Shown here piece by piece: positions 1 through 7,443 of a DNA stretch of 15,658 bases. The DNA is taken from positions 1 through 15,658 of the forward strand of contig JAATEW010000209.1 in NCBI GenBank assembly GCA_015655535.1. Reading direction: 5' to 3'. Each line of letters begins with the position of its first letter. Within the stretch, counting starts at the first letter, position 1. The stretch comes from Hyphomicrobiales bacterium. Its GTDB lineage: Bacteria; Pseudomonadota; Alphaproteobacteria; Rhizobiales; Beijerinckiaceae. The position numbers were made by a program, and so were the translations under genes. The notes below the pieces were generated by a model. The model searched no databases, was not told where the DNA came from, and saw only the letters and a list, made by a program, of their open reading frames with translations.

Positions 1-147
1 CTGCAATGGGCGCAGGGCTGGGCGGCCTACGCCAATATGTACGCGGCGCTGATCGTCATGTCGCTCATGTGCTCCGGCCTCATCACGGCGCTCTTCAAGC
101 TGCGCGACCATATGCTCGCCTATCAGAAGGGCGCGCTGAAATGGTAG
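1..147 (+). CDS. ABC transporter permease, C-terminal end (partial)
   Basis: The frame is open from the first base and ends at TAG 145-147, giving the last 48 residues of a protein that starts outside the window. The tail has one hydrophobic stretch (YAALIVMSLMCSGLITALF) followed by a basic, amphipathic end (KLRDHMLAYQKGALKW). That is the usual end of NitT/TauT/SsuC-type (BPD_transp_1) permeases. The main support is context: the ATPase gene of an importer starts inside this gene's stop region (ATG 141, TAG 145), the tight overlap typical of permease-ATPase pairs. Substrate cannot be told. No catalytic or EAA-loop motif is visible in this fragment, so the family call rests on the neighbour and the hydrophobic pattern. 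Confidence 0.7.
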   Translation: MQWAQGWAAYANMYAALIVMSLMCSGLITALFKLRDHMLAYQKGALKW

Positions 148-941
148 AGACCCTTGTCCAACACGAAGAGATCGTGCGCCAGCAAAAGGGCGCTGACCTC
201 GCTGTCGCCGATGTCAGCCATGCCTTTGCGCTGCATGGTGCGCTTCTGCCGGTACTCGACCGGATCTCATTCAAAGTGGAGCCCGGCGAATTCGTCGCTC
301 TACTTGGGCCAAGCGGTTGCGGAAAATCGACGCTTCTGCGGCTGATCGCGGGCCTCGATCAGCCGTCGTCCGGCTTGATCGAAAGCCAGGGCAAGAGGAT
401 CGCGGCCCCCCACCCGTCGCGCGTCGTCGTCTTTCAGGACCCGACGCTCTATCCCTGGCGCACAGTCTGGAAAAATGTGGCGCTCGGGCTTGAGGCCCAA
501 GGACGGCTGAGAGCAGAGCGCAACCGCGTCGACGAAGCTTTGCGGCTCGTCGGCCTTTCAGGTTTCGCCAAGGCCTTTCCGCATCAGCTCTCGGGCGGCA
601 TGGCGCAACGCGTCGCGCTCGCCCGCGCCCTCGTCAACGACCCGGATATTCTCATCCTCGACGAACCCTTGGGCAAACTCGACTCGCTGACCCGCATTTC
701 GATGCAGGGCGAGATCGTCAGGCTTTGGCTGCAGGCGGGTTTCACCACATTGCTCGTGACGCATGATGTCGAAGAGGCTTTGCTGATGGCGACGCGGGTC
801 ATCGTGTTCAGCGACCGCCCGGCGCGCATCAAAGCCGACAGGCGCATCGATGAGCCCTACCCGCGGCACCGGGACGACCCCGCGCTGGTCGCGCTTCGCC
901 GCGATATTCTCGGCCTTCTCGGACTTGAATCGAGCTGGTAA
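141..941 (+). CDS. ABC transporter ATP-binding protein, NitT/TauT (SsuB/TauB/ThiZ-like) type
   Basis: This 266-aa protein is the cytoplasmic ATPase that drives a small-molecule importer. Visible motifs in order are Walker A GPSGCGKST at 56-64, Q-loop in VVFQD (Q99), signature LSGGMAQR at 150-157, Walker B LILDEP at 171-176 and switch histidine in VTHD (H208). The text around the Q-loop (FQDPTLYPWRTVWKNVALGLE) and the DEPLGKLDSLTR D-loop are characteristic of the nitrate/taurine/sulfonate/thiamine-precursor family. The start at 141 was chosen because it overlaps the permease stop; the frame stays open upstream to position 6, but that stretch is the permease read out of frame. Substrate is unknown: nitrate, sulfonates, pyrimidine precursors and urea-type amides are all carried by this family. 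The gene ends facing the GntR gene with a shared hairpin. Confidence 0.93.
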   Translation: MVETLVQHEEIVRQQKGADLAVADVSHAFALHGALLPVLDRISFKVEPGEFVALLGPSGCGKSTLLRLIAGLDQPSSGLIESQGKRIAAPHPSRVVVFQDPTLYPWRTVWKNVALGLEAQGRLRAERNRVDEALRLVGLSGFAKAFPHQLSGGMAQRVALARALVNDPDILILDEPLGKLDSLTRISMQGEIVRLWLQAGFTTLLVTHDVEEALLMATRVIVFSDRPARIKADRRIDEPYPRHRDDPALVALRRDILGLLGLESSW

Positions 942-964
942 CCAGCGCCTTTACGCGGCGCTGG
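942..964. terminator. Hairpin between convergent genes
   Basis: CCAGCGCC (942-949) and GGCGCTGG (957-964) form a perfect 8-bp stem around a 7-nt loop. It begins immediately after the ATPase stop codon and its loop contains the stop codon of the GntR gene (951-953, read leftward). There is no clear T tract on either side. The position suggests a compact two-way transcription stop, but part of the stem also encodes the end of GntR. Confidence 0.5.
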
Positions 965-1610
965 CAGAGGAAAACTCCTCGAAAGCACTTTCGACCAAAG
1001 TCATGTGATGCAGCATGGCGGCATGCGCCTCCGCCGCATGGCCGGCCAGGATCGCGGCGACGACGGCGCCATGTTCGGCATGCGAATGCGGCAGGCGCCC
1101 GGGCGTACGGAATTGCGCCCGGCGATAGGGCGCAAGCCTGCGGCGCAACCCGGCCGTCATCTCGGCCAGAGCGCGATTATGCGCGCCGGCATAGATTTGC
1201 GCATGAAAATCCAGATTGGATTCGGCGAAAGCCTCGGGCAGATCGCCGGTGACGTAATCTGCCATTTTCTCGTGCAGGGCATTCAAGCGGCGGCGTTCGA
1301 TCGGCGTCATGCTCAGCGCCGCGAGACGCGCGCAAGCGGCTTCCAATTCGCCCATCGCAACAAACAGCATTTCGAGATCGTTCTTGTCGATGCTCGCCAC
1401 CGCCGCACCGCGCCGCGGCCTGATCTCGACAAGCCCGCTCGAAGCGACGTGGCGCAGGGCTTCGCGTACCGGCGTGCGCGAAACGTTGAAACGCTGCGCC
1501 AGCATTTGCTCGTCAAGCCTTTGGCCGGAGACGAATTCGCCTGAGAGAACCGCATCGGCGATATTGATGGCGAGCTGTTCTGTCAGCGTCTTGTCTGTCC
1601 TGGTTGCCAT
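951..1610 (-). CDS. GntR-family transcriptional regulator, FadR/FCD subfamily
   Basis: A 219-aa DNA-binding regulator. Residues about 8-72 form the GntR winged helix: LTEQLAINIADAVLSGEF, then RLDEQMLAQRFNVSRTPVREAL with the recognition helix SRTPVREAL, then the wing GLVEIRPRRGAAV. Residues about 76-212 are an all-helical FCD effector domain, with the typical ELEAACARLAA, DFHAQIYAGAHNRAL and late HHM segments; H136, H180 and H202 are candidate metal or ligand contacts. FCD regulators usually sense small organic acids or amino-acid-like ligands and usually repress. The start ATG at 1610 has GGAG six bases upstream. The gene is divergent from the family-5 importer operon and the gap between them carries three FCD-type palindromes, so it most likely controls that operon and itself. 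The effector is not inferable. Confidence 0.93.
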   Translation of the reverse strand: MATRTDKTLTEQLAINIADAVLSGEFVSGQRLDEQMLAQRFNVSRTPVREALRHVASSGLVEIRPRRGAAVASIDKNDLEMLFVAMGELEAACARLAALSMTPIERRRLNALHEKMADYVTGDLPEAFAESNLDFHAQIYAGAHNRALAEMTAGLRRRLAPYRRAQFRTPGRLPHSHAEHGAVVAAILAGHAAEAHAAMLHHMTLVESAFEEFSSASAA

Positions 1611-1711
1611 TCCTCACTCCATCCGGCCCATTCAGGCATTCAGGCGACATGAGCCGCGCGTAAAGCCCGCTGTCCCGTCGCCATGAGCCCGCCCAGATTT
1701 TCTCAGGCCTT

Positions 1712-1726
1712 GCACAAATCTTGTGC
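1712..1726. promoter_or_regulatory. Inverted repeat GCACAA-N3-TTGTGC
   Basis: A perfect 6-bp inverted repeat with a 3-nt centre (GCACAAATCTTGTGC) lies 21 bp left of the first TTGTAT-type site. It resembles a dimer-binding site but differs in centre and spacing from the GntR-type palindromes. It could be a second operator or a site in the leader of the GntR gene. Confidence 0.35.
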
Positions 1727-1746
1727 TCCCAATTCCGGCCAAGACA

Positions 1747-1796
1747 TTGTATGCACTATAGTCAGATTGTATACAAAAATCGTAGATCGCATACAA
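1747..1796. promoter_or_regulatory. Three phased TTGTATACAA-type operators with overlapping promoters
   Basis: Three related 10-mers are TTGTATGCAC (1747-1756), TTGTATACAA (1767-1776, a perfect palindrome) and TCGCATACAA (1787-1796). The outer two each match the central one at 8 of 10 bases, and the centres are exactly 20 bp apart (1751.5, 1771.5, 1791.5). The GTATAC core is typical of FCD-type GntR operators. The same bases fit promoters on both strands. Rightward: TTGTAT 1747-1752, 17 bp, TATACA 1770-1775. Leftward: TTGTAT from 1796 to 1791, 17 bp, TATACA from 1773 to 1768. The -35 boxes match the consensus at only 3 of 6 positions and the -10 boxes at 4 of 6. The operator reading is stronger than the promoter reading. 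Confidence 0.7.
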
Positions 1797-1823
1797 GTAG
1801 ACTGACCGAGCTTGGAGACCCAG

Positions 1824-3449
1824 ATGGATCGTCGCGATTTCCTCAAAACAAGCTCGGCCGCGGCCGCCACGGCCGGATTGGGCATCGCCGCGCCGGCCGT
1901 GCTCTCGCCCGCGAAAGCCGATGCGAGGCAGGAGACCTTGCTGATCGTCTCCGAAAGCGGCCCGAACAATATCGACATCCAGGGCGTCGGCACGAACGTG
2001 CCCGGCTATGAAGCTTCGTGGAATTCCTACGACCGGCTCTTGACCCATGCGATGAAGACCGAGCCGAACGGCACGCAATATTACGATCGCGACAAGATCA
2101 TTCCCGAACTCGCCGAAGATGTTGCGATCAGCGACATGTCCGCGACCTTCAAATTGCGCAAGGACGCAACCTTTCACGACGGCGCGCCGGTCACCGCGAA
2201 AGATGTGAAATACTCGCTCGACCGCGCGGTGACGGTCGGCGGCTTTCCGACCTTTCAAATGTCGGCCGGCAGCCTCACCAAGCCGGAGCAATTCGTCATC
2301 GTCGACGATCATACGGTGCGCGTCGATTTCCTGCGCAAGGATCGCCTGACGATTCCCGATCTCGCCGTTATCGTGCCTTGCGTCATTAATTCCGAATTGG
2401 TGAAGAAACACGCGACCGACGCCGATCCTTGGGGCCTCGAATTTACGAAGCAGAACGAGGCGGGTAGCGGCGCCTATAAAATCACGCGCTGGACGCCGGG
2501 AAGCGAAGTCGTCTTCGAGCGCAATGACAGTTGGAAATGCGGGCCTCTTCCGAAGATCAAGCGGGTGATCTGGCGCATGGTGCCGTCGGCCGGCAACCGC
2601 CGCGCTTTGCTCGAACGCGGCGACGCCGATATTTCCTACGATTTGCCGAACAAGGATTTCGTGGAGCTGAAGGAAAACGGCAAGCTCACGATCGTTTCGA
2701 CGCCCTATTCGAACGGCATTCAATATATCGGCATGAATGTCGCGATCCCGCCTTTCGATAATCTGAAAGTGCGGCAGGCCGTGGCCGCTACGATCCCCTA
2801 TCAAAAGATCATGGACGCGGTTTTGTTCGGGCTCGCCAAACCGCTGTTTGGCGCGGCGCCGGGAACGCCGGTTACGCCAACCTGGCCGCAGCCGCATGGC
2901 TACGTGACGGATCTCGCCAAGGCGAAGCAATTGCTGAGCGAAGCCGGTTTTCCCGACGGCTTCGAGACCACGCTTTCTTTCGATTTGGGCTTTGCCGGCG
3001 TCAACGAGCCTTTATGCGTGCTCACGCAGGAAAGCCTCGCGCAGATCGGCATCAAGACCACGATCAACAAAATCCCCGGCGCCAACTGGCGCACCGAACT
3101 TAATAAGAAGACCATGCCGCTCTTCACCAATGTCTTCTCGGGCTGGCTCGATTACCCGGAATATTTCTTCTACTGGTGCTATCACGGCCAGAATTCCGTG
3201 TTCAACACGGTGAACTACAAGTCGCCCGAAATGGACAGGTTGATCGACAGCGCCCGCGCCGCGGCGGCCATCGACGACACCGCCGCTTACAACAAGGATG
3301 TCGAAGGTTTCGTCGCGCTGGCCTTTCACGACATTCCGCGCATTCCGCTCTATCAGCCCTATGTGAATGTCGCCATGCAGAAGACTATTTCCGGCTATCA
3401 ATATTGGTTCCACCGGCGGCTCGATTACCGCGCCATGGTGAAGGGCTGA
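1824..3449 (+). CDS. Tat-exported ABC transporter substrate-binding protein, family 5 (peptide/Dpp-Opp type)
   Basis: A 541-aa periplasmic receptor that captures the substrate for the importer encoded downstream. The N-terminus MDRRDFLKTSS carries a twin-arginine motif (R3-R4, F6, L7, K8), then a mild hydrophobic stretch to about residue 29 and a cleavage site near AKA-DA (after 32). Export would therefore be of a folded protein. The mature part shows the SBP_bac_5 layout: a YDRLL segment, a TFKLRKDATFHDGAPVTAKDVKYSLDR segment near residues 110-140, and FDNLKVRQAVAATIPYQKI near 310-330. Length is normal for the family. ATG 1824 was chosen over the in-frame TTG at 1812 because GGAG (1814-1817) sits 6 bases before it and it places the Tat motif at the very start. 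The substrate could be peptides, opines or other amides and is not determined. Confidence 0.95.
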   Translation: MDRRDFLKTSSAAAATAGLGIAAPAVLSPAKADARQETLLIVSESGPNNIDIQGVGTNVPGYEASWNSYDRLLTHAMKTEPNGTQYYDRDKIIPELAEDVAISDMSATFKLRKDATFHDGAPVTAKDVKYSLDRAVTVGGFPTFQMSAGSLTKPEQFVIVDDHTVRVDFLRKDRLTIPDLAVIVPCVINSELVKKHATDADPWGLEFTKQNEAGSGAYKITRWTPGSEVVFERNDSWKCGPLPKIKRVIWRMVPSAGNRRALLERGDADISYDLPNKDFVELKENGKLTIVSTPYSNGIQYIGMNVAIPPFDNLKVRQAVAATIPYQKIMDAVLFGLAKPLFGAAPGTPVTPTWPQPHGYVTDLAKAKQLLSEAGFPDGFETTLSFDLGFAGVNEPLCVLTQESLAQIGIKTTINKIPGANWRTELNKKTMPLFTNVFSGWLDYPEYFFYWCYHGQNSVFNTVNYKSPEMDRLIDSARAAAAIDDTAAYNKDVEGFVALAFHDIPRIPLYQPYVNVAMQKTISGYQYWFHRRLDYRAMVKG

Positions 3450-3456
3450 GTTAGCT

Positions 3457-3658
3457 CGTGGTGTGCGAACCTTCTCCCTGTGGGAGAAGGTGGCCCTCGC
3501 GTCAGCGAGGGTCGGATGAGGGGTTACAATCTCTCTGAATTACAGCGATCGTAACCCATCACCCGGTCGGCCATAGCCCGTTGCTTGCGAAGGGCGTCGC
3601 TTCGCAACGCCCTATGACCGACCACCCTCTCCGACTGGGAGAGGGGTTGCGCACCACG
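3457..3658. repeat. Large imperfect palindromic element inside the importer operon (MITE/REP-like)
   Basis: The 250-nt gap between the binding-protein and permease genes is almost filled by a nested palindrome. The ends are inverted copies: CGTGGTGTGCGAACC on the left and GGTTGCGCACCACG (3645-3658) on the right. Inside are hairpins CCTTCTCCC/GGGAGAAGG (3470-3490), CCCTCGC/GCGAGGG (3494-3511), TTGCGAAG/CTTCGCAA (3585-3607) and CCCTCTCC/GGAGAGGG (3625-3645). Near the centre, GGGTTAC and GTAACCC pair. TTAG occurs on both flanks (3451-3454 and 3659-3662), a possible but weak target duplication. No ORF inside is convincing. Elements of this look are common between genes in Hyphomicrobiales. In the mRNA it would fold strongly and could protect or separate the binding-protein message from the permease message. 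Confidence 0.75.
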
Positions 3659-3699
3659 TTAGAGACCTGGTTGATGAAACGCTCTAGGATCGCGACGCA

Positions 3700-4719
3700 A
3701 TGAACCTGATCCTCCAGATCGCGAAGCGCATCCTGTCGGCGATCCCGAGCCTCATCGGCGTCGTCATCGTGACCTTTCTTCTGACCCGCGTGTTGCCGGG
3801 CGACACGGCGGCCTATTTCGCCGGACCCGCGGCGACGCCAACCGCGATCGAAGAGGTGCGCAAGAAACTCGGCCTCGACAAGCCGCTTGGCGCGCAATTC
3901 GTCGCCTATGTCGAAGCCCTTGCGCATGGCGATCTCGGCAATTCGCTGACGACCGGCCAGCCTGTCACGCAAGACCTCGCCGCGCGGCTTCCGGCTTCGG
4001 CAGAACTCACCTTGATCGGCCTCATCGCCTCCATGCTGATCTCGATCCCGCTTGGAATTCTCGCCGCCGTCAAACAAGGCTCGCTCATCGATCACGCCTG
4101 CCGGTTGATCGCGACGGCGGGCGTATCCTTGCCGGTCTTCTTCACCGGCCTGCTTCTCGTCTATGTCTTCTACTACCTGCTCGGCTGGGCACCCGCGCCG
4201 CTCGGGCGGCTCGATGTGTTCTATTCGCCACCACCAACGGTGACAGGCTTCTATCTCATCGACTCGCTGCTCGCAGGCGATCTTGAGACCTTCCGCGCCA
4301 CCGCCGCGCAGCTTGCTCTGCCCGCGATCACTCTGGGTCTTTTCGCTTTGGCGCCGATCGCGCGCATCACCCGCGCGTCCATGCTCTCGGTGCTCGCCGC
4401 CGACTTCATCCGCACCGCGCGGGCAAGTGGGCTCTCAGCCCGCACGGTCATCATCACTTACGCCTTCCGCAATGCCATGCTCCCGGTGGTGACCACGCTC
4501 GGCATGGTGTTTTCCTTTCTGCTCGGCGCCAATGTTTTGGTCGAGAAGGTCTTTGCCTGGCCGGGCGCGGGCTCCTACGCGGTCGAAGCCTTGATCGCGT
4601 CCGATTATGCGCCCGTGCAAGGCTTCGTCCTTGCGATGGCAGTGCTTTACATTCTGCTCAATCTGCTGATCGATGTCGCCTATGGCTTTATCGATCCGCG
4701 CGTGAGGCTTGAAGGATGA
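3700..4719 (+). CDS. ABC transporter permease, DppB/OppB type
   Basis: A 339-aa inner-membrane subunit forming half of the translocation pore. The first membrane span is about residues 9-30, followed by the VLPGDTAAYF segment typical of DppB N-termini. Further spans lie near 100-125, 136-162, 204-222, 260-284 and 304-327. The ATPase-contacting EAA loop is at about 221-262 (ARITRASMLSVLAADFIRTARASGLS, then FRNAMLPV). VEKVFAWPGAGSYAVEAL (281-298), SDYAPVQGFVL and C-terminal IDPRVR are family hallmarks. Length equals the usual DppB length. ATG 3700 has TAGGA about 10 bases upstream, a modest ribosome site. It follows the palindromic element after 41 nt and overlaps the next permease by 4 nt (ATGA). 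Confidence 0.95.
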   Translation: MNLILQIAKRILSAIPSLIGVVIVTFLLTRVLPGDTAAYFAGPAATPTAIEEVRKKLGLDKPLGAQFVAYVEALAHGDLGNSLTTGQPVTQDLAARLPASAELTLIGLIASMLISIPLGILAAVKQGSLIDHACRLIATAGVSLPVFFTGLLLVYVFYYLLGWAPAPLGRLDVFYSPPPTVTGFYLIDSLLAGDLETFRATAAQLALPAITLGLFALAPIARITRASMLSVLAADFIRTARASGLSARTVIITYAFRNAMLPVVTTLGMVFSFLLGANVLVEKVFAWPGAGSYAVEALIASDYAPVQGFVLAMAVLYILLNLLIDVAYGFIDPRVRLEG

Positions 4720-5606
4720 GCGAGACAAGCGTCGATACCATCCCGCGCCACGCGACAGGGTTAGCCGCCACGCTGCAACATGCGCGCTATGTGATCGGCG
4801 AAAATCCCGTCACGGGCCTCTCTGTCTCGCTTTTCGCGCTTTTGCTGATCGCAGCTCTCTTCGGACCTTGGCTCGTGCCCTATGATCCGCTGGCGAGCGA
4901 CACCAATCTCGCGCTGCATACGCCGACGCCGCAGCATTGGTTCGGCACGGATCAATTGGGCCGCGATATTTTCAGCCGCGTCGTCGTCGCGACCCGGCTC
5001 GATATGGGGATTGCGATTGCCTCCGTCGCTGCCGTCTTCATCATCGGCGGTTTCGCAGGACTCATCGCCGGTTATTTCGGCGGCTGGACCGACCGCATCA
5101 TCAGCCGCCTGGCCGATACGATCATGGCCTTTCCGTTGTTCGTGCTCGCCATGGGCATTGTCGCGGCGCTCGGCAATACGGTAACCAATATTGTCATCGC
5201 CACGGCGATCATCAATTTCCCGCTCTATGCCCGCGTCGCACGCACCGAAACCAATGTGCGGCGCGACGCCGGATTCGTTCAGGCGGCGCGGCTCACGGGC
5301 AATAGTGAAATGCGCATCCTGCTGACGCAGATCGCCCCCAATCTCCTGCCCATCATGATCGTGCAAATGTCGCTCACCATGGGCTATGCGATTTTGAACG
5401 CGGCCGGACTTTCCTTCATCGGGCTTGGCGTCCGCCCGCCGACACCGGAATGGGGCATCATGGTCGCCGAGGGATCGGGCTTCATCGTCTCGGGCGAATG
5501 GTGGATAGCGCTTTTTCCCGGCCTCGCATTGATGCTCGCCGTCTTCTGCTTCAATCTGCTTGGCGACGGGCTGCGCGACATTTTCGATCCGCAACGGCGG
5601 ACGTGA
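4716..5606 (+). CDS. ABC transporter permease, DppC/OppC type
   Basis: A 296-aa inner-membrane subunit, the partner of the preceding permease. The N-terminal span is at about 36-55, then YDPLASD and the conserved periplasmic segment HWFGTDQLGRDIFSRV (74-89). The EAA loop is at about 172-212 (ARVARTETNVRRDAGFVQAAR, then IAPNLLPIMI). It is followed by GLSFIGLGVRPPTPEWG (231-247) and the C-terminal NLLGDGLRDIFDPQ, all hallmarks of DppC/OppC. The ATG overlaps the previous stop (ATGA at 4716-4719), so translation is probably coupled. The fused ATPase gene follows after 7 nt. Confidence 0.95.
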   Translation: MSETSVDTIPRHATGLAATLQHARYVIGENPVTGLSVSLFALLLIAALFGPWLVPYDPLASDTNLALHTPTPQHWFGTDQLGRDIFSRVVVATRLDMGIAIASVAAVFIIGGFAGLIAGYFGGWTDRIISRLADTIMAFPLFVLAMGIVAALGNTVTNIVIATAIINFPLYARVARTETNVRRDAGFVQAARLTGNSEMRILLTQIAPNLLPIMIVQMSLTMGYAILNAAGLSFIGLGVRPPTPEWGIMVAEGSGFIVSGEWWIALFPGLALMLAVFCFNLLGDGLRDIFDPQRRT

Positions 5607-5613
5607 GGCTGGC

Positions 5614-7302
5614 ATGACCCATCATCCGCTGCTGACAGTCTCGGATCTCACGATCGAATTCGCCACGAGGCGCGGGCCTGTCCGGGCTGTCGAGAAGATC
5701 GATCTCACCCTCGGCAAAGGCGAGACGCTCGGCATCGTCGGCGAATCCGGCTCGGGCAAATCCGTGACCTCCTATGCCGTCATGCGGCTCCTCGACCGCG
5801 CCGGCCGGATCGCGCAAGGCCATATCAGTTTTTCCGGCATTTCGATCGATCAGGCGAGCGAAGCGCAAATGCAGGATTTGCGCGGCCGCGAAATCTCGAT
5901 GATCTTTCAAAATCCGCGCGCGGCACTGAACCCGATCCGCAAGGTCGGGCATCAGATCGAAGATGTTTTGCTGCGGCATGTGCAGGCGACGCATGCCAAT
6001 GCCAAGCAAAAGGCCATCGATATTCTGACGCAAGTGCGGATCGCACGGCCGGAGGAGCGCTATCATGCCTATCCGTTCCAGCTTTCCGGCGGCATGTGCC
6101 AAAGGATCGTCATCGCTTTGGCGCTCGCCTGCCAGCCGCAACTGCTCATCGCGGACGAGCCGACGACGGGCCTCGACGTCACGACGCAAAAGGCAATGAT
6201 GGATCTGATCGTCGAGCTGACGCGCGAAAGGCATATGTCGACGATCCTGATCACGCATGATCTCGGCCTCGCCGCGACCTATTGCGACAGGATCATCGTG
6301 ATGGAAAAGGGCACGTTGGTCGAGCAGGCCTCGGCCGCGGCGATCTTCAAATCACCCGGCCATGCCTATACGAAGAAACTGATGCGCGCGACGCCGCGTT
6401 CGGGAATTGGCCTGCGCGATCTCTTGCCGGACGATCTTCAAACCGGGGCGCAGCCAGTGCCGCGCAAACCGCCGGGCGTGGTCCTTCTCGACGTGGAGAA
6501 TCTCGTCAAGGACTATCCACCCACGCATGGTGCCAGCTTGATGTCGCGTCTGCTGCGGCAAGACGCTGGCGCGGACAAACCGTTTCGCGCGGTCGATGGC
6601 CTCAGCTTCCAGATCAAGGCTGGCGAGAGCCTCGGCCTTGTCGGCGAATCCGGCTGCGGAAAATCGACCACCTCCATGATGGTCATGCGGCTCCTTGATC
6701 CGACGTCAGGCCGCATCACGTTTCTCGGCCAGGACACTGGCGCGATCCCCGCCGCGCATTTCGCCCGCTCGCCGTTCCGCAGCCGCATTCAAATGGTGTT
6801 TCAGGACCCGACCGACAGTCTCAACCCGCGCTTTACGGCGGAGCGCAGCATAGCCGACCCGATCTACCGTCTCGGCTCTATCAAGGGCAGCGACGCCATA
6901 CGTCACCGCTGCGAAGAACTCGCCACACTCGTCGGCCTGCCGGTGGCGTTGCTCGACCGCTTTCCGCATCAATTGTCGGGCGGCCAGAAGGCCAGGGTGG
7001 GTATTGCCCGCGCGATCGCACTCGACCCTGCGCTCGTCATCCTCGACGAGCCAACCGCGGCGCTCGACGTCTCGGTACAAGCGGTCGTGCTCAATCTGCT
7101 TGAAGAGCTTAAGGCGCGGCTCGGCATGAGTTATCTTTTCGTCAGCCATGATCTGCATGTCGTGCGCATGCTCTGCGAACGCGTCATCGTCATGCGCGCC
7201 GGCCGCATCGTCGAACAAGGCTCGGCCGAAACGATCATCGAAGCGCCGCAAGCCGATTATACGCGCGAATTGATCGCAGCTCTGCCGCATCCGCCGGTAT
7301 GA
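5614..7302 (+). CDS. Fused dual ATP-binding protein of the importer (DppD-DppF fusion)
   Basis: A 562-aa cytoplasmic protein that supplies both ATPase domains of the importer in one chain. First domain: Walker A GESGSGKS (43-50), Q-loop FQN (Q99), signature LSGG (157-160), Walker B LLIADEP (D181, E182), switch H215. It ends with the oligopeptide-type tail SPGHAYTKKLM. Second domain: Walker A GESGCGKST (344-352), FQDPTDSLNPR, signature LSGGQ (454-458), Walker B LVILDEP (D478, E479), switch H512, ending ADYTRELIAALP. A linker of about 30 residues (260-290) joins them. Both sites look catalytically complete. ATG 5614 was chosen because GAGG (5605-5608) lies 5 bases upstream; the frame is open further left inside the permease gene but lacks a better start. 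It ends the operon at a palindromic repeat. Confidence 0.95.
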   Translation: MTHHPLLTVSDLTIEFATRRGPVRAVEKIDLTLGKGETLGIVGESGSGKSVTSYAVMRLLDRAGRIAQGHISFSGISIDQASEAQMQDLRGREISMIFQNPRAALNPIRKVGHQIEDVLLRHVQATHANAKQKAIDILTQVRIARPEERYHAYPFQLSGGMCQRIVIALALACQPQLLIADEPTTGLDVTTQKAMMDLIVELTRERHMSTILITHDLGLAATYCDRIIVMEKGTLVEQASAAAIFKSPGHAYTKKLMRATPRSGIGLRDLLPDDLQTGAQPVPRKPPGVVLLDVENLVKDYPPTHGASLMSRLLRQDAGADKPFRAVDGLSFQIKAGESLGLVGESGCGKSTTSMMVMRLLDPTSGRITFLGQDTGAIPAAHFARSPFRSRIQMVFQDPTDSLNPRFTAERSIADPIYRLGSIKGSDAIRHRCEELATLVGLPVALLDRFPHQLSGGQKARVGIARAIALDPALVILDEPTAALDVSVQAVVLNLLEELKARLGMSYLFVSHDLHVVRMLCERVIVMRAGRIVEQGSAETIIEAPQADYTRELIAALPHPPV

Positions 7303-7320
7303 GAAGCCTGTTTTTAGTGG

Positions 7321-7426
7321 CGTCATGCGCGGGCTTGACCCGCATTCAGGCGCAGAACACCGATTTGATCGCGCTTATATCTGCTCGCGACGTTCATGGA
7401 TGCGCGGGTCAAGCCCGCGCATGACG
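7321..7426. repeat. Perfect 23-bp inverted repeat with 60-bp spacer (REP-like, between convergent genes)
   Basis: The left arm 7321-7343 (starts CGTCATGCGCGGG) and right arm 7404-7426 (ends CGCGCATGACG) are exact reverse complements. Each arm is itself a small hairpin (GCGGG, 5-nt loop, CCCGC). The element fills most of the 141-bp gap between the importer operon and atzF, which converge here, so it may act as a two-way transcription barrier. The arm sequence looks like a dispersed intergenic repeat of Hyphomicrobiales, which is inference from recollection of such repeats. No gene is seen in the gap. Confidence 0.8.
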
Positions 7427-7443
7427 GATAGAGGCGTGCCAGT

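Noticed and set aside
1632..2930. Long leftward open frame (432 codons) across the importer promoter and binding-protein gene
   Set aside because: It runs antisense to a clearly recognisable binding protein, has arginine/histidine-rich composition typical of GC-rich shadow frames, and would cover the operator region.
3450..3699. CRISPR-like array from the repeated GGAGAAGG/GAGAGGG motifs
   Set aside because: The motifs are arms of hairpins in opposite orientation, not regularly spaced direct repeats with unique spacers.
4761..5615. Leftward open frame (284 codons) opposite the DppC-type permease
   Set aside because: A highly charged mirror of a membrane protein gene and no recognisable domain; a shadow of the real gene.
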